Positions 15,379-24,196 of a stretch of 64,000 nt of DNA are shown here, piece by piece. The stretch covers positions 8,452,501 through 8,516,500 of the forward strand of contig NZ_JARXYJ010000001.1 of the NCBI RefSeq assembly GCF_029894425.1, in the 5' to 3' direction. A program made the position numbers and the translations under genes. How positions within the stretch are numbered: position 1 is the stretch's first letter; each line of letters opens with the position of its first letter. The notes beneath the pieces are model-generated. The model was given only the letters and a program-made list of their open reading frames with translations, did no database searches and was not told the origin of the DNA. This DNA is from Streptomyces sp. SAI-127 (lineage in GTDB: Bacteria; Actinomycetota; Actinomycetes; Streptomycetales; Streptomycetaceae).

Positions 15379-17355
15379 GTGTCAGACGTCCGTGTGATCA
15401 TCCAACGCGATTCCGAGCGGGAAGAACGCGTGGTGACGACGGGCACTACGGCCGCCGAGCTCTTCGCCGGCGAGCGCTCGATCGTCGCCGCGCGCGTGGG
15501 AGGCGAGCTCAAGGACCTCGCGTACGTCCTGTCCGAGGGCGAGGAGGTCGAGGGCGTCGAGATCTCCTCCGAGGACGGGCTCAACATCCTGCGCCACTCC
15601 ACCGCGCACGTGATGGCGCAGGCCGTGCAGGAGCTCTTCCCCGAGGCCAAGCTGGGCATCGGCCCGCCGGTCAAGGACGGCTTCTACTACGACTTCGACG
15701 TCGAGAAGCCGTTCACGCCCGAGGATCTCAAGGCCATCGAGAAGAAGATGCAGGAGATCCAGAAGCGGGGACAGAAGTTCTCCCGCAGGGTGGTGACCGA
15801 CGAGTCCGCTCGCGAGGAACTGGCCGACGAGCCCTACAAGCTGGAGCTGATCGGCCTCAAGGGCTCCGCGTCCTCCGACGACGGCGCCGACGTCGAGGTC
15901 GGCGCCGGCGAGCTGACGATCTACGACAACCTGGACGCCAAGACCGGCGACCTGTGCTGGAAGGACCTGTGCCGCGGTCCCCACCTGCCCTCCACCCGGA
16001 ACATTCCGGCGTTCAAACTGATGCGCAACGCGGCCGCCTACTGGCGCGGCAGCGAGAAGAACCCCATGCTCCAGCGCATCTACGGCACGGCCTGGCCGAC
16101 CAAGGACGAGCTGAAGGCGCACCTCGACTTCCTCGCCGAGGCCGAGAAGCGCGACCACCGCAAGCTGGGCTCCGAGCTCGACCTGTTCTCCATCCCGGAG
16201 CAGATCGGCTCCGGCCTCGCCGTCTTCCACCCCAAGGGCGGCATCATCCGCCGGGTCATGGAGGACTACTCGCGCCGCCGCCACGAGGAGGAGGGCTACG
16301 AGTTCGTCTACACCCCGCACGCGACGAAGGGAAAGCTCTTCGAGCAGTCCGGGCACCTGGACTGGTACGCCGACGGCATGTACCCGCCCATGCAGCTCGA
16401 CGAGGGCGTGGACTATTACCTCAAGCCCATGAACTGCCCGATGCACAACCTGATCTTCGACGCGCGCGGCCGCTCGTACCGCGAACTGCCGCTGCGCCTC
16501 TTCGAGTTCGGGACCGTGTACCGGTACGAGAAGTCGGGCGTCGTGCACGGCCTCACGCGTGCGCGTGGCTTCACGCAGGACGACGCGCACATCTACTGCA
16601 CCCGTGAGCAGATGTCGGAGGAGCTCGACAAGACGCTCACCTTCGTCCTCGGCCTGCTGCGCGACTACGGCCTGACCGACTTCTACCTGGAGCTGTCCAC
16701 CAAGGACCCGGAGAAGTTCGTCGGCTCGGACGAGGTCTGGGAAGAAGCCACGGAGACGCTGCGCCAGGTCGCCGAGAAGCAGGGCCTGCCCCTGGTCCCG
16801 GACCCGGGCGGCGCCGCCTTCTACGGCCCGAAGATCTCCGTCCAGACCAAGGACGCCATCGGCCGTACCTGGCAGATGTCGACCATCCAGCTGGACTTCA
16901 ACCTGCCGGAGCGGTTCGAGCTGGAGTACACCTCGCCGGACGGCTCCAAGCAGCGTCCGGTCATGATCCACCGTGCGCTGTTCGGCTCCATCGAGCGGTT
17001 CTTCGCCGTGCTCCTGGAGCACTACGCGGGCGCCTTCCCGGCGTGGCTGGCCCCGGTCCAGGCGGTCGGCATCCCGATCGGCGACGCGCACGTCGAGTAC
17101 CTGGAGAAGTTCGCCGCGGCCGCCAAGAAGCAGGGGCTGCGGGTCGACGTCGACTCCTCCTCGGACCGGATGCAGAAGAAGATCCGCAACGCCCAGAAGC
17201 AGAAGGTGCCCTTCATGGTCATCGCGGGCGACGAGGACATGTCGGGCGGCTCGGTGTCCTTCCGCTACCGCGACGGCTCGCAGGAGAACGGCATCCCGTT
17301 CGACGAGGCCATCGCGAAGATCGTCAAGGTCGTGGAGGAGCGGGCGCAGGTCTGA
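15379..17355 (+). CDS. thrS: Threonine--tRNA ligase
   Basis: A 658-aa class II synthetase charging tRNA-Thr. An N-terminal TGS domain (1-70) and the second editing-type domain (HSTAHV near 74-79) precede the catalytic core with the zinc-binding MNCPMH segment, motif 2 around [13 protein letters not shown] and motif 3 at [11 protein letters not shown]. An HGTP anticodon-binding domain closes the protein. GTG start with a CAGGAGA ribosome-binding site. A plausible -10 (TACGAT, 15315-15320) lies in the 100-bp leader; I see no T-box. Length is usual for actinobacteria. Confidence 0.97.
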   Translation: MSDVRVIIQRDSEREERVVTTGTTAAELFAGERSIVAARVGGELKDLAYVLSEGEEVEGVEISSEDGLNILRHSTAHVMAQAVQELFPEAKLGIGPPVKDGFYYDFDVEKPFTPEDLKAIEKKMQEIQKRGQKFSRRVVTDESAREELADEPYKLELIGLKGSASSDDGADVEVGAGELTIYDNLDAKTGDLCWKDLCRGPHLPSTRNIPAFKLMRNAAAYWRGSEKNPMLQRIYGTAWPTKDELKAHLDFLAEAEKRDHRKLGSELDLFSIPEQIGSGLAVFHPKGGIIRRVMEDYSRRRHEEEGYEFVYTPHATKGKLFEQSGHLDWYADGMYPPMQLDEGVDYYLKPMNCPMHNLIFDARGRSYRELPLRLFEFGTVYRYEKSGVVHGLTRARGFTQDDAHIYCTREQMSEELDKTLTFVLGLLRDYGLTDFYLELSTKDPEKFVGSDEVWEEATETLRQVAEKQGLPLVPDPGGAAFYGPKISVQTKDAIGRTWQMSTIQLDFNLPERFELEYTSPDGSKQRPVMIHRALFGSIERFFAVLLEHYAGAFPAWLAPVQAVGIPIGDAHVEYLEKFAAAAKKQGLRVDVDSSSDRMQKKIRNAQKQKVPFMVIAGDEDMSGGSVSFRYRDGSQENGIPFDEAIAKIVKVVEERAQV

Positions 17356-17370
17356 CGCCCGTTTCGCGCG

Positions 17371-17403
17371 AGGCCCTCGGGAGGTTCAGCTTCCCGGGGG
17401 CCT
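17371..17403. terminator. Bidirectional terminator between thrS and the K+ channel gene
   Basis: A 12-bp stem (17371-17382 with 17392-17403, one wobble pair) has a 9-nt loop and TTTC beyond on the plus side. The hairpin contains the stop and last codons of the convergent channel gene. Confidence 0.8.
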
Positions 17404-18336
17404 TTCGTCGTCCTCCCGCGCGAACACCTGGAGCAGCCAGGAGGCGAAGGTCCCCGTCACCGCGCCGAGCAGGGCCAGCCCGATGGCCATCACACCGACC
17501 GCGATCAGGCGTCCGAGCGGGGTGACCGGGACCACGTCGCCGTAGCCGACGGTGGCGAGGGTGGCGCAGGTCCACCAGACGGAGTCCCCGAAGGTGCGGA
17601 TGCTCGCACCGGGCGCGTCGTGCTCCTGCTGGTAGACGGCGAGGGCACCGGTGAAGCCCAGCAGCAGGGCCGCCAGACCGGCGTACGCGATCACCCGCGC
17701 GTGCAGCGCGAGCCGGGGCCGTCCGTGCCGGCGCTGCACGGTCTCGTACATCTTCACGACCCTGAGCGGGCGCAGCAGCGGCAGAATCAGGACCACGGTG
17801 TCCAGCACATGGGTCCGTACGAAGCGCAGGCGCTGCCCGCTCAGGCGCCAGCGCACCGCGTAGTCGACGGCGAACAGCGCCCAGGCGGCCAGAGTCACCG
17901 CCAGGCAGAGGTCTAGCGCGGTTGTCTGGAGGTGGGCCAGGACGCGGAGCGCGTACGCCGAGAGAAAGCCCAGTGAGGCGAGGGCGAGGGGGACCTCCAT
18001 GCGGGCTTCCCAGCGGGCCTGGCGGGTGTCGGGGTCGTGGGGACTGCTGGGACCGGAGGGGTGGGTGGTGCGGGGATCGGCGTGGCGAGCCGAGCGGCGC
18101 TCGGTGCTGTCCGGCGCGCGGGTGTGGGCGCTGTCGGGGTCGTTGGCGTCGGTGCCGGTCCTGTTGGCGTCGGTGTCGGCCTGGTGGGCGTCGTGAGGCT
18201 CGCGGGGGGTCTTGTGCGCGTCGGGCGGGCGAGGCTCGCGGAGGCCGGCGCTGCGCGTCTCCTGAGCCTCGGTGCCGTCGGTGCCGTCGCTCCCGCCGGA
18301 GTCCGCGCTGCCGGCTCCGCGGCTTTCGTCGTCCAC
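17386..18336 (-). CDS. Six-span-type potassium channel with disordered N-terminal tail
   Basis: A 316-aa protein. Residues 1-110 are acidic, Asp/Thr/His/Pro-rich and low in complexity, with a duplicated TDAN motif. Four hydrophobic segments from about 115 to 195, including the sensor-like LRPLRVVKMYE, precede the pore: S5 near 215-235, pore helix, selectivity filter TVGYGD (262-267) and S6 near 275-300. It should conduct K+ across the cell membrane. The long tail has high G/C third positions, so it is probably translated. A second ATG (18000) with GGGAAG upstream would give a 204-aa channel without the tail. It is convergent with thrS and divergent from the HIT gene. Confidence 0.85.
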   Translation of the reverse strand: MDDESRGAGSADSGGSDGTDGTEAQETRSAGLREPRPPDAHKTPREPHDAHQADTDANRTGTDANDPDSAHTRAPDSTERRSARHADPRTTHPSGPSSPHDPDTRQARWEARMEVPLALASLGFLSAYALRVLAHLQTTALDLCLAVTLAAWALFAVDYAVRWRLSGQRLRFVRTHVLDTVVLILPLLRPLRVVKMYETVQRRHGRPRLALHARVIAYAGLAALLLGFTGALAVYQQEHDAPGASIRTFGDSVWWTCATLATVGYGDVVPVTPLGRLIAVGVMAIGLALLGAVTGTFASWLLQVFAREDDERPPGS

Positions 18337-18415
18337 CCGTCCAGCTTGGCCCGGGCCGCTTTTCCCACAACCCCGCCGACACGGCGCGAACGGGCGAAGT
18401 CATATGCTGCACTGC

Positions 18416-18964
18416 ATGACGAGTGAGCCGGAGCAGCAGTTGGGAGTCGGGACGCAGGACGCGTTCCAGCGACTGTGGACACCCCACCGGATGGCCTACA
18501 TCCAGGGCGAGAACAAGCCGACCGGCCCGGGTGCCGACGACGGCTGCCCCTTCTGCTCGATTCCGGCCAAATCCGACGAGGACGGCCTGATCGTCCGGCG
18601 CGGTCGGCTGGTGTACGCGGTGCTCAACCTCTACCCCTACACCGGCGGCCACCTGATGGTCGTGCCCTACCGTCATGTGGCCGACTACACCGATCTCACC
18701 GAGCCGGAGACCGCTGAGCTGGCCGCGCTGACCAAGCAGGCGATGACGGCCCTGCGGACGGCCTCCGGGGCGCACGGCTTCAACATCGGCATGAACCAGG
18801 GGACGGTCGCCGGGGCCGGCATCGCCGCCCACCTCCACCAGCACATCGTCCCGCGCTGGGGCGGCGACACGAACTTCATGCCGGTCGTCGGCCACACGAA
18901 GGTGCTGCCGCAGCTGCTGGGCGACACCCGCAAGATGCTGGCGGAGGCCTGGCCCAGCGAGTGA
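18416..18964 (+). CDS. HIT family hydrolase/phosphorylase
   Basis: A 182-aa histidine-triad protein. CPFC (44-47) fits a zinc site, NLYPYTGGHLMVVP is the nucleotide-binding part, and HLHQHIV (H139, H141, H143) is the catalytic triad. Such proteins act on dinucleoside polyphosphates or nucleoside monophosphate conjugates. The ATG at 18416 is chosen because TATGCT (18403-18408) lies 7 bases upstream, as in leaderless transcripts. An ATG at 18404 would add four residues. In M. tuberculosis a HIT gene lies between thrS and pgsA; here three other genes intervene. Confidence 0.93.
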   Translation: MTSEPEQQLGVGTQDAFQRLWTPHRMAYIQGENKPTGPGADDGCPFCSIPAKSDEDGLIVRRGRLVYAVLNLYPYTGGHLMVVPYRHVADYTDLTEPETAELAALTKQAMTALRTASGAHGFNIGMNQGTVAGAGIAAHLHQHIVPRWGGDTNFMPVVGHTKVLPQLLGDTRKMLAEAWPSE

Positions 18965-18967
18965 CGC

Positions 18968-18997
18968 ACGGGGGGCCGGCGAACGCGCGGCCCCCGT
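18968..18997. terminator. Hairpin between convergent genes
   Basis: A G/C-rich stem (18968-18977 with 18989-18997, nine pairs and one bulged G) lies in the 41-bp gap between the HIT gene and the convergent membrane-protein gene. It is likely a shared terminator. Confidence 0.65.
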
Positions 18998-19005
18998 CCT
19001 CGCAC

Positions 19006-20667
19006 CTACGCGTCGTACACGTCCGCCTTTCGCGGTGACACGTCCTGGACCTGCGTGCTCAGGAAGCCCGCCCGCGTGCCGAACTTCTCCGTGTCCACGC
19101 CGTTGTCCGACAGGACCCGGAGCGCCGCGGAGTGCACGACCCTCAGTACCGGTGTCGCGGCGCGCAGCGCGTCGTCGGCCATGAAGCGGTGCCGCCACGG
19201 CCGGTCCGCCCAGGCGTGCCGCAGGCCGAAGGGCTCGGGAAGGGTGAGCGAGCCGCCGAGCCAGTTGAGCAGCGGGGGGTAGCGGGTCAGGGGCGCCCGG
19301 GCGGTGAGGCGGACCACCTCGTCCGCGTCGACCAGCGGGAGCTTGATCTTCTTGGTCTCCCAGAACCTGAGCTGCTTGGCGACTTCCTTCTCCTTGGCCG
19401 CCGGCTTCGAGGTGAACAGCCCGTGCACGGGCCCCAGGGCGTGTCCGGTGACCTCGATGCGCAGCGTCTCGTGCAGCACGGTCACCGTGATCAGCATGGT
19501 GAGGACCAGCTGCCCCTCCCAGAGCGTCCACTGGACCCCCAGGTAGTGCCGGTCGCCGCCGCCGAACTGCTGCTTGTTGCAGATGTCCTGTATCGCGTGG
19601 GTCTTGACCTGGTAGGCGTCCACGTCCGTGCCCCCGGGCCGGGACACCTCCTTCGCGCCCTCAGCGACAGGGGTGACGACCCAGTGGCGTACGGACGGCT
19701 TCGGGAAGCCTCCGGTGTTGATGGTGTTGCGTTCCAGCATGCGCAGTTGGTCGTGGATGGAGCGGATGACGTCCCAGCTGCGGAAGGGGTGGATCTCCCG
19801 GGTCGGGTCGGCGGACACCAGGTCCTCGGCCAGCTGCCAGCTGCCCCACCGGGTGCCCATGCCGAGTATTCCCTTGGGACCGGCGTAGAAGACGGAGTTG
19901 GACTGCTGCTCGGCGCTGAGCATCGCCAGGGACTGGCGCAGCTGCTCGGCCGCGGTCTCGCCGGGGTTGCTCGGCACCGCTTCGGGCACCTTGGCGCCGA
20001 CGCTGCTGCCTGCCAGCAGACTGGCCCAGCGCTCCCGCAGATCCCTCGCGGTGCGCTCGCAGATCTGCTTGGCCCAGAACCAGCCGACCACGGGGAGGGC
20101 CACGCACGCGCGTGCGTACCAGCCCCAGAACCCTCCGAACGGCATCTTGATCAGGAAGAGCACGGCGAGCGCGCCCATCGCGACGAGCAGCGCGGTGCCG
20201 AGCGCTCCGGCCTGCTTGTCCTCGCGCTTGGCGATGGTGGTGCGCAGCGTGAAGACCAGCAGCCAGACGAGAAGCCCCGGCAGGAAGAGCACACCGCACA
20301 GCACCATCACTGCGGTCAGCCAGTTGTCCCGGTCCCGGCGGATGTTGTTCGCCGCGAGGCAGTGCTCGACCACGACCTGCGGCTCGGCGCCGAAGGACTG
20401 GATGAGGGGCTTGCGGCCCTTGCCGAGCATGCGGGTGATCACCGCCGTGGAGAAGGCCTCGCCCAGGTTGGGACGGAAGATCTTCGCCCAGCTGCGACCG
20501 CCCTTGACGGCCGACTCGTGCCATTCGTTGTTGGCTTTGAGGATCTCCTCCACCGGATTGTCCCGATAGGCCGCCGAGGCCAGGGCGAACGTCGCCGTCT
20601 GCGCCTCGTCGCCCGTGCGCGGCACCTGCGGACCGAAGAAGTCCGCGTAACCGCTGTCAACGGTCAT
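19006..20667 (-). CDS. Uncharacterised 553-aa membrane protein
   Basis: I do not recognise a named family. Residues 1-115 are soluble. Three or four hydrophobic spans lie at about 117-140, 155-175 and 180-200. A long soluble middle (210-370) is followed by a hydrophobic stretch near 375-395 (LVLTMLITVTVLHETLRIEVTG written across its length), and the C-terminal 150 residues are soluble. The arrangement suggests a membrane scaffold with large cytoplasmic parts. There are no catalytic motifs. The ATG start is near GGGGGCGGGA on the minus strand. It is alone between convergent HIT and the EF-G-like gene, which points the same way and lies upstream of it. Confidence 0.75.
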   Translation of the reverse strand: MTVDSGYADFFGPQVPRTGDEAQTATFALASAAYRDNPVEEILKANNEWHESAVKGGRSWAKIFRPNLGEAFSTAVITRMLGKGRKPLIQSFGAEPQVVVEHCLAANNIRRDRDNWLTAVMVLCGVLFLPGLLVWLLVFTLRTTIAKREDKQAGALGTALLVAMGALAVLFLIKMPFGGFWGWYARACVALPVVGWFWAKQICERTARDLRERWASLLAGSSVGAKVPEAVPSNPGETAAEQLRQSLAMLSAEQQSNSVFYAGPKGILGMGTRWGSWQLAEDLVSADPTREIHPFRSWDVIRSIHDQLRMLERNTINTGGFPKPSVRHWVVTPVAEGAKEVSRPGGTDVDAYQVKTHAIQDICNKQQFGGGDRHYLGVQWTLWEGQLVLTMLITVTVLHETLRIEVTGHALGPVHGLFTSKPAAKEKEVAKQLRFWETKKIKLPLVDADEVVRLTARAPLTRYPPLLNWLGGSLTLPEPFGLRHAWADRPWRHRFMADDALRAATPVLRVVHSAALRVLSDNGVDTEKFGTRAGFLSTQVQDVSPRKADVYDA

Positions 20668-20729
20668 TCCCGCCCCCGATCGCCGCTGGTGTCACCCACT
20701 GCGGCCTTCCCGACTTCCTTGCTTCGCAC

Positions 20730-20744
20730 ACCTGTTGATCAGGT
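20730..20744. promoter_or_regulatory. Inverted repeat upstream of the 553-aa protein gene
   Basis: ACCTG (20730-20734) and CAGGT (20740-20744) surround TTGAT, about 65 bp before the minus-strand start codon. It is a possible operator; the evidence is only the symmetry and the position. Confidence 0.3.
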
Positions 20745-20827
20745 CATCAGCGTATCTGTACGTGCTGACATCCGTCGGCGGACGGCCGAAGCCGCCCGCC
20801 GATTCGGAGGGGAGCGTTCCACAAACG

Positions 20828-20932
20828 TCACTTGTGGGGCGCGGAACGCCATGTGTGCGGCCCTGGAGGCCACTTGTGCGGCGCCGACGACCGCGTGTGC
20901 GGCGTGGACGGCCACTTGTCGTGGCCCGGTGC
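20828..20932. repeat. Five-copy degenerate 21-bp tandem repeat
   Basis: Five units start at 20828, 20849, 20870, 20891 and 20912. Most follow the pattern CCACTTGTGCGGC plus eight variable bases. They fill the gap just downstream of the EF-G-like stop codon (20936). The 21-bp period is two helical turns and also seven codons, so either a protein-binding array or a decayed heptapeptide-coding repeat is possible. I favour no coding function because no start or ribosome-binding site precedes it. Confidence 0.75.
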
Positions 20933-20935
20933 CAA

Positions 20936-23134
20936 CTAGGAGGCGGCGCGCGCCTCTTCACGGATCCTCTCTGCGATCTGCGGCGGCATGGGCTCGTGCC
21001 GCGCGTAGGACCGGCTGAAGCGCGCGGTACCGTGCGACAGCGACCTGAGGTCCACCGCGTACCGCCCGATCTCGATCTCGGGCACCTCGGCCTTGATCAG
21101 CGTGCGCCCGCCGTTGGTCTGCTCGGTGCCGAGCACCCGGCCGCGCCGACCGGACAGGTCGCTCATCACGGGACCCACGTAGTCGTCGCCGACCAGGACG
21201 GACACCTCGGCGACCGGCTCCAGCAGATGGATCCTCGCGTCGGCCGCGGCCTCCCTGAGGGCCAGTGCCCCGGCCGTCTGGAACGCGGCGTCCGAGGAGT
21301 CCACGGAGTGCGCCTTGCCGTCCAGCAGCGTCACCCGTACGTCGATGAGCTGATGGCCGCTGGCGACCCCCTTGGCCGCCTGCGCCCGTACCCCCTTCTC
21401 CACGGACGGGATGAACTGCCGTGGCACCGCGCCACCGACGACCTTGTCCACGAACTCGATGCCCGAGCCGCCGGGCAGCGGCTCCACCTCGATCTCGCAG
21501 ATGGCGAACTGCCCGTGCCCACCGGACTGCTTCACATGGCGCCCGCGCCCGCTCGACTTGTCGGCGAACGTCTCGCGCAGGGAGACCCGGTGCGGTACGA
21601 CGTCCACCTGCACGCCGTAGCGGCTGCGCAGTCGCTCCAGTGCCACGTCGGCGTGCGCCTCGCCCAGGCACCACAGGACGACCTGGTGAGTGTCCTGGTT
21701 CTGTTCGAGACGCATGGTCGGGTCCTCGGCGACCAGCCGGGAGAGGCCCTGCGAGAGCTTGTCCTCGTCCGCCTTGCTGTGCGCCTGGATGGCGAGCGGC
21801 AACAGCGGGTCGGGCATCTCCCACGGCTCCATGAGCAGCGGGTCGTCCTTGGCCGAGAGGGTGTCGCCGGTCTCCGCGCGGCTCAGCTTCGCCACGCACG
21901 CCAGGTCGCCCGCGATGCAGTGCGAGAGGGAGCGCTGCTGTTTGCCGAAGGGGGCGGACAGCGCGCCGATGCGTTCGTCGACGTCGTGGTCCTCGTGCCC
22001 GCGGTCGGCCAGCCCATGGCCGGAGACATGGACCGTCGCGTCCGGGCGCAGGGTGCCGGAGAAGACCCGCACCAGCGAGATCCGGCCGACGTACGGATCG
22101 GACGCGGTCTTCACGACCTCCGCGACCAGCGGCCCCTCGGTGTCGCACGCCTTGATCTCGCGCGGCTTGCCGTCGATCGTCGTGACGCCCGGCGTGGGGT
22201 GCTCGAACGGCGTCGGGAAACCGCCGGTGACCAGCTCCAGGAGTTCGACCGTGCCGAGCCCCTGCCGGGCGCCCTCGGCAGCCGGAGCGGCGGCCAGGAC
22301 AGGGTGGAACACCCCGCGCGCGACGGCCCGCTCCAGGTCCTCCACGAGCGTCTTGAAGTCGATCTCCTCGCCGCCGAGGTAGCGGTCCATGAGGGTCTCG
22401 TCCTCGCTCTCCGAGATGATCCCCTCGATCAGCCGGTTGCGGGCCTCCTCGATGCCCGGCAGCAGGTCCTCGCCCGGCTCTGTCTCCTTGCGTTCCCCGG
22501 ACGAGTAGTCGAACACCTTCTGCGACAGCAGACCGGTCAGGCCGGTCACCGGCGCGTGCCCGTCGGGCCCCTGCGGGCCGTGCAACGGCAGATAGAGCGG
22601 GAGTACGGCGTCGGGGTCGTCGCCGCCGAAGGCCTCCGCGCAGATCCGCGTCATCTCCTCGAAGTCCGCCCGGGCGGCCTCCAGATGCGTGACGACGATC
22701 GCCCGGGGCATGCCGACTGCCGCGCACTCCTCCCACACCATGCGTGTGGAGCCGTCCACCCCGTCCGAGGCCGAGACGACGAAAAGGGCCGCGTCCGCCG
22801 CTCGCAGACCGGCCCTGAGTTCCCCGACGAAGTCGGCGTATCCGGGGGTGTCCAGAAGATTGATCTTGTACCCGTCCCAGTCGACGGGCACCAGGGAGAG
22901 CTGCACCGAGCGTTGCTGCCGGTGCTCGATCTCGTCGTAGTCGGAAACGGTGCCGCCGTCCTCCACGCGGCCCGCCCGGTTCACTGCTCCCGCCGTCAGT
23001 GCGAGAGCTTCCACCAATGTCGTCTTGCCCGAACCGGAGTGGCCGACCAGCACCACATTCCGTACGGACGCGGGGTGGTCGGCCGCTGTTGCCCTGCCGG
23101 CGGCTCCGGGGTGTGCGTTCGCCTTGTCGCCCAT
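20936..23134 (-). CDS. Elongation factor G-like GTPase (EF-G2) lacking the NKxD motif
   Basis: A 732-aa protein. The G domain begins with a P-loop, GHSGSGKTT (around residues 31-39), and has the DTPGYADF switch II. The G4 position that reads NKMDR in EF-G reads THLEA here, so the usual guanine-specificity motif is absent. Domains II to V follow, ending in the EF-G C-terminal fold (GTARFSRSYARHE). The ATG start has GGGAGG 9 bases upstream; the longer open frame upstream is rejected. It is a paralogue, not the str-operon fusA, by context. Its role in translation or ribosome rescue is not established. Confidence 0.9.
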   Translation of the reverse strand: MGDKANAHPGAAGRATAADHPASVRNVVLVGHSGSGKTTLVEALALTAGAVNRAGRVEDGGTVSDYDEIEHRQQRSVQLSLVPVDWDGYKINLLDTPGYADFVGELRAGLRAADAALFVVSASDGVDGSTRMVWEECAAVGMPRAIVVTHLEAARADFEEMTRICAEAFGGDDPDAVLPLYLPLHGPQGPDGHAPVTGLTGLLSQKVFDYSSGERKETEPGEDLLPGIEEARNRLIEGIISESEDETLMDRYLGGEEIDFKTLVEDLERAVARGVFHPVLAAAPAAEGARQGLGTVELLELVTGGFPTPFEHPTPGVTTIDGKPREIKACDTEGPLVAEVVKTASDPYVGRISLVRVFSGTLRPDATVHVSGHGLADRGHEDHDVDERIGALSAPFGKQQRSLSHCIAGDLACVAKLSRAETGDTLSAKDDPLLMEPWEMPDPLLPLAIQAHSKADEDKLSQGLSRLVAEDPTMRLEQNQDTHQVVLWCLGEAHADVALERLRSRYGVQVDVVPHRVSLRETFADKSSGRGRHVKQSGGHGQFAICEIEVEPLPGGSGIEFVDKVVGGAVPRQFIPSVEKGVRAQAAKGVASGHQLIDVRVTLLDGKAHSVDSSDAAFQTAGALALREAAADARIHLLEPVAEVSVLVGDDYVGPVMSDLSGRRGRVLGTEQTNGGRTLIKAEVPEIEIGRYAVDLRSLSHGTARFSRSYARHEPMPPQIAERIREEARAAS

Positions 23135-23407
23135 GGCCTTGCCTCCCGTGCACGGTGAGGTCTCTGTGGGCGCGGACATGCGGACCCGCGTGCGGTGCGG
23201 CTCCGGTGACGCCCGCGGTCCTTCGAGCTTTCCACTCCCGTCACGGTGCGTCCATACGAAGGACGCGATCGCGCCGCGCCCCGGATGCCGCGGGCCCGTG
23301 ACACGGGCTCCGGGTGCCCGGCCGTCGCCCACACGCGCGCGTGGCTACGATGGGCCAGCCGGTGGCCAGCAGGGGCCGAGCCGGCCACACCGACCGTCGG
23401 GAAGGCC

Positions 23408-24196
23408 ATGCTGAACAAGTACGCGCGTGCATTCTTCACGCGTGTTCTCACGCCGTTCGCCACATTTCTGATCAGAAGGGGCGTCAGCCCCGACACGGTC
23501 ACGCTCCTCGGTACCGCCGGAGTGGTCGCGGGCGCGCTGGTCTTCTACCCCATGGGCGAGTTCTTCTGGGGCACGGTCGTGATCACGCTGTTCGTGTTCT
23601 CCGACCTCGTCGACGGCAACATGGCCCGCCAGCTCGGCCGCTCCAGCCGCTGGGGCGCCTTCCTCGACTCCACCCTCGACCGCGTCGCCGACGGCGCGAT
23701 CTTCGGCGGCTTCGCCCTCTGGTACGCCGGGGGCGGCGACGACATCGCGCTGTGCGCGGTCTCCATCTTCTGCCTGGCCAGCGGCCAGGTGGTGTCGTAC
23801 ACGAAGGCCCGTGGCGAGTCGATCGGGCTGCCGGTCGCCGTCAACGGCCTCGTCGAGCGCGCCGAGCGGCTGGTCATCTCACTGGTCGCGGCCGGATTGG
23901 CGGGCCTGCACAAGTTCGGTGTGCCGGGAATCCAGTACCTGCTGCCGGTCGCGCTGTGGATCGTCGCCGTCGGCAGCCTGGTCACGCTGATCCAGCGGGT
24001 CGTCACGGTCCGCCGGGAGTCGGCGGAGGCCGAGGCCGCCGCCGACGAGCCGGGTGCCGTCGAGTCGGGAGCGGCGGAGTCGGACACCGCCGGGGGTGGC
24101 GTGGGTTCGGACGGAGTCGGTGCGGGGGGCGGAGAGCCGCCCGCCGTCGAGGAGAAGCAGAAGACGCAGGAGCAAGGGAGCGAGGCCGCGAAGTGA
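23408..24196 (+). CDS. pgsA: Phosphatidylinositol phosphate synthase (CDP-alcohol phosphatidyltransferase)
   Basis: A 262-aa membrane enzyme joining CDP-diacylglycerol to inositol 1-phosphate. The family signature DGxxAR(x8)GxxxDxxxD is complete at residues 69-91 (DGNMARQLG...GAFLDSTLD). About six spans are followed by an acidic, Ala/Gly/Glu-rich C-terminal tail (210-262) that is longer than usual and disordered. The ATG start has GGGAAGG upstream. Its stop overlaps the next gene (GTGA). Assignment to inositol lipid synthesis rests on the next two genes and on the matching gene order in M. tuberculosis. Confidence 0.9.
   Translation: MLNKYARAFFTRVLTPFATFLIRRGVSPDTVTLLGTAGVVAGALVFYPMGEFFWGTVVITLFVFSDLVDGNMARQLGRSSRWGAFLDSTLDRVADGAIFGGFALWYAGGGDDIALCAVSIFCLASGQVVSYTKARGESIGLPVAVNGLVERAERLVISLVAAGLAGLHKFGVPGIQYLLPVALWIVAVGSLVTLIQRVVTVRRESAEAEAAADEPGAVESGAAESDTAGGGVGSDGVGAGGGEPPAVEEKQKTQEQGSEAAK

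Noticed and set aside
20692-20961. 89-codon minus-strand frame across the 21-bp repeats
   Set aside because: Its repeats give Arg-rich heptads, but it overlaps the EF-G-like stop region, lacks a ribosome-binding site and resembles nothing known.
20735-23158. 807-codon plus-strand open frame opposite the EF-G-like gene
   Set aside because: Antisense shadow; the minus strand carries a recognisable translation factor with intact switch motifs.
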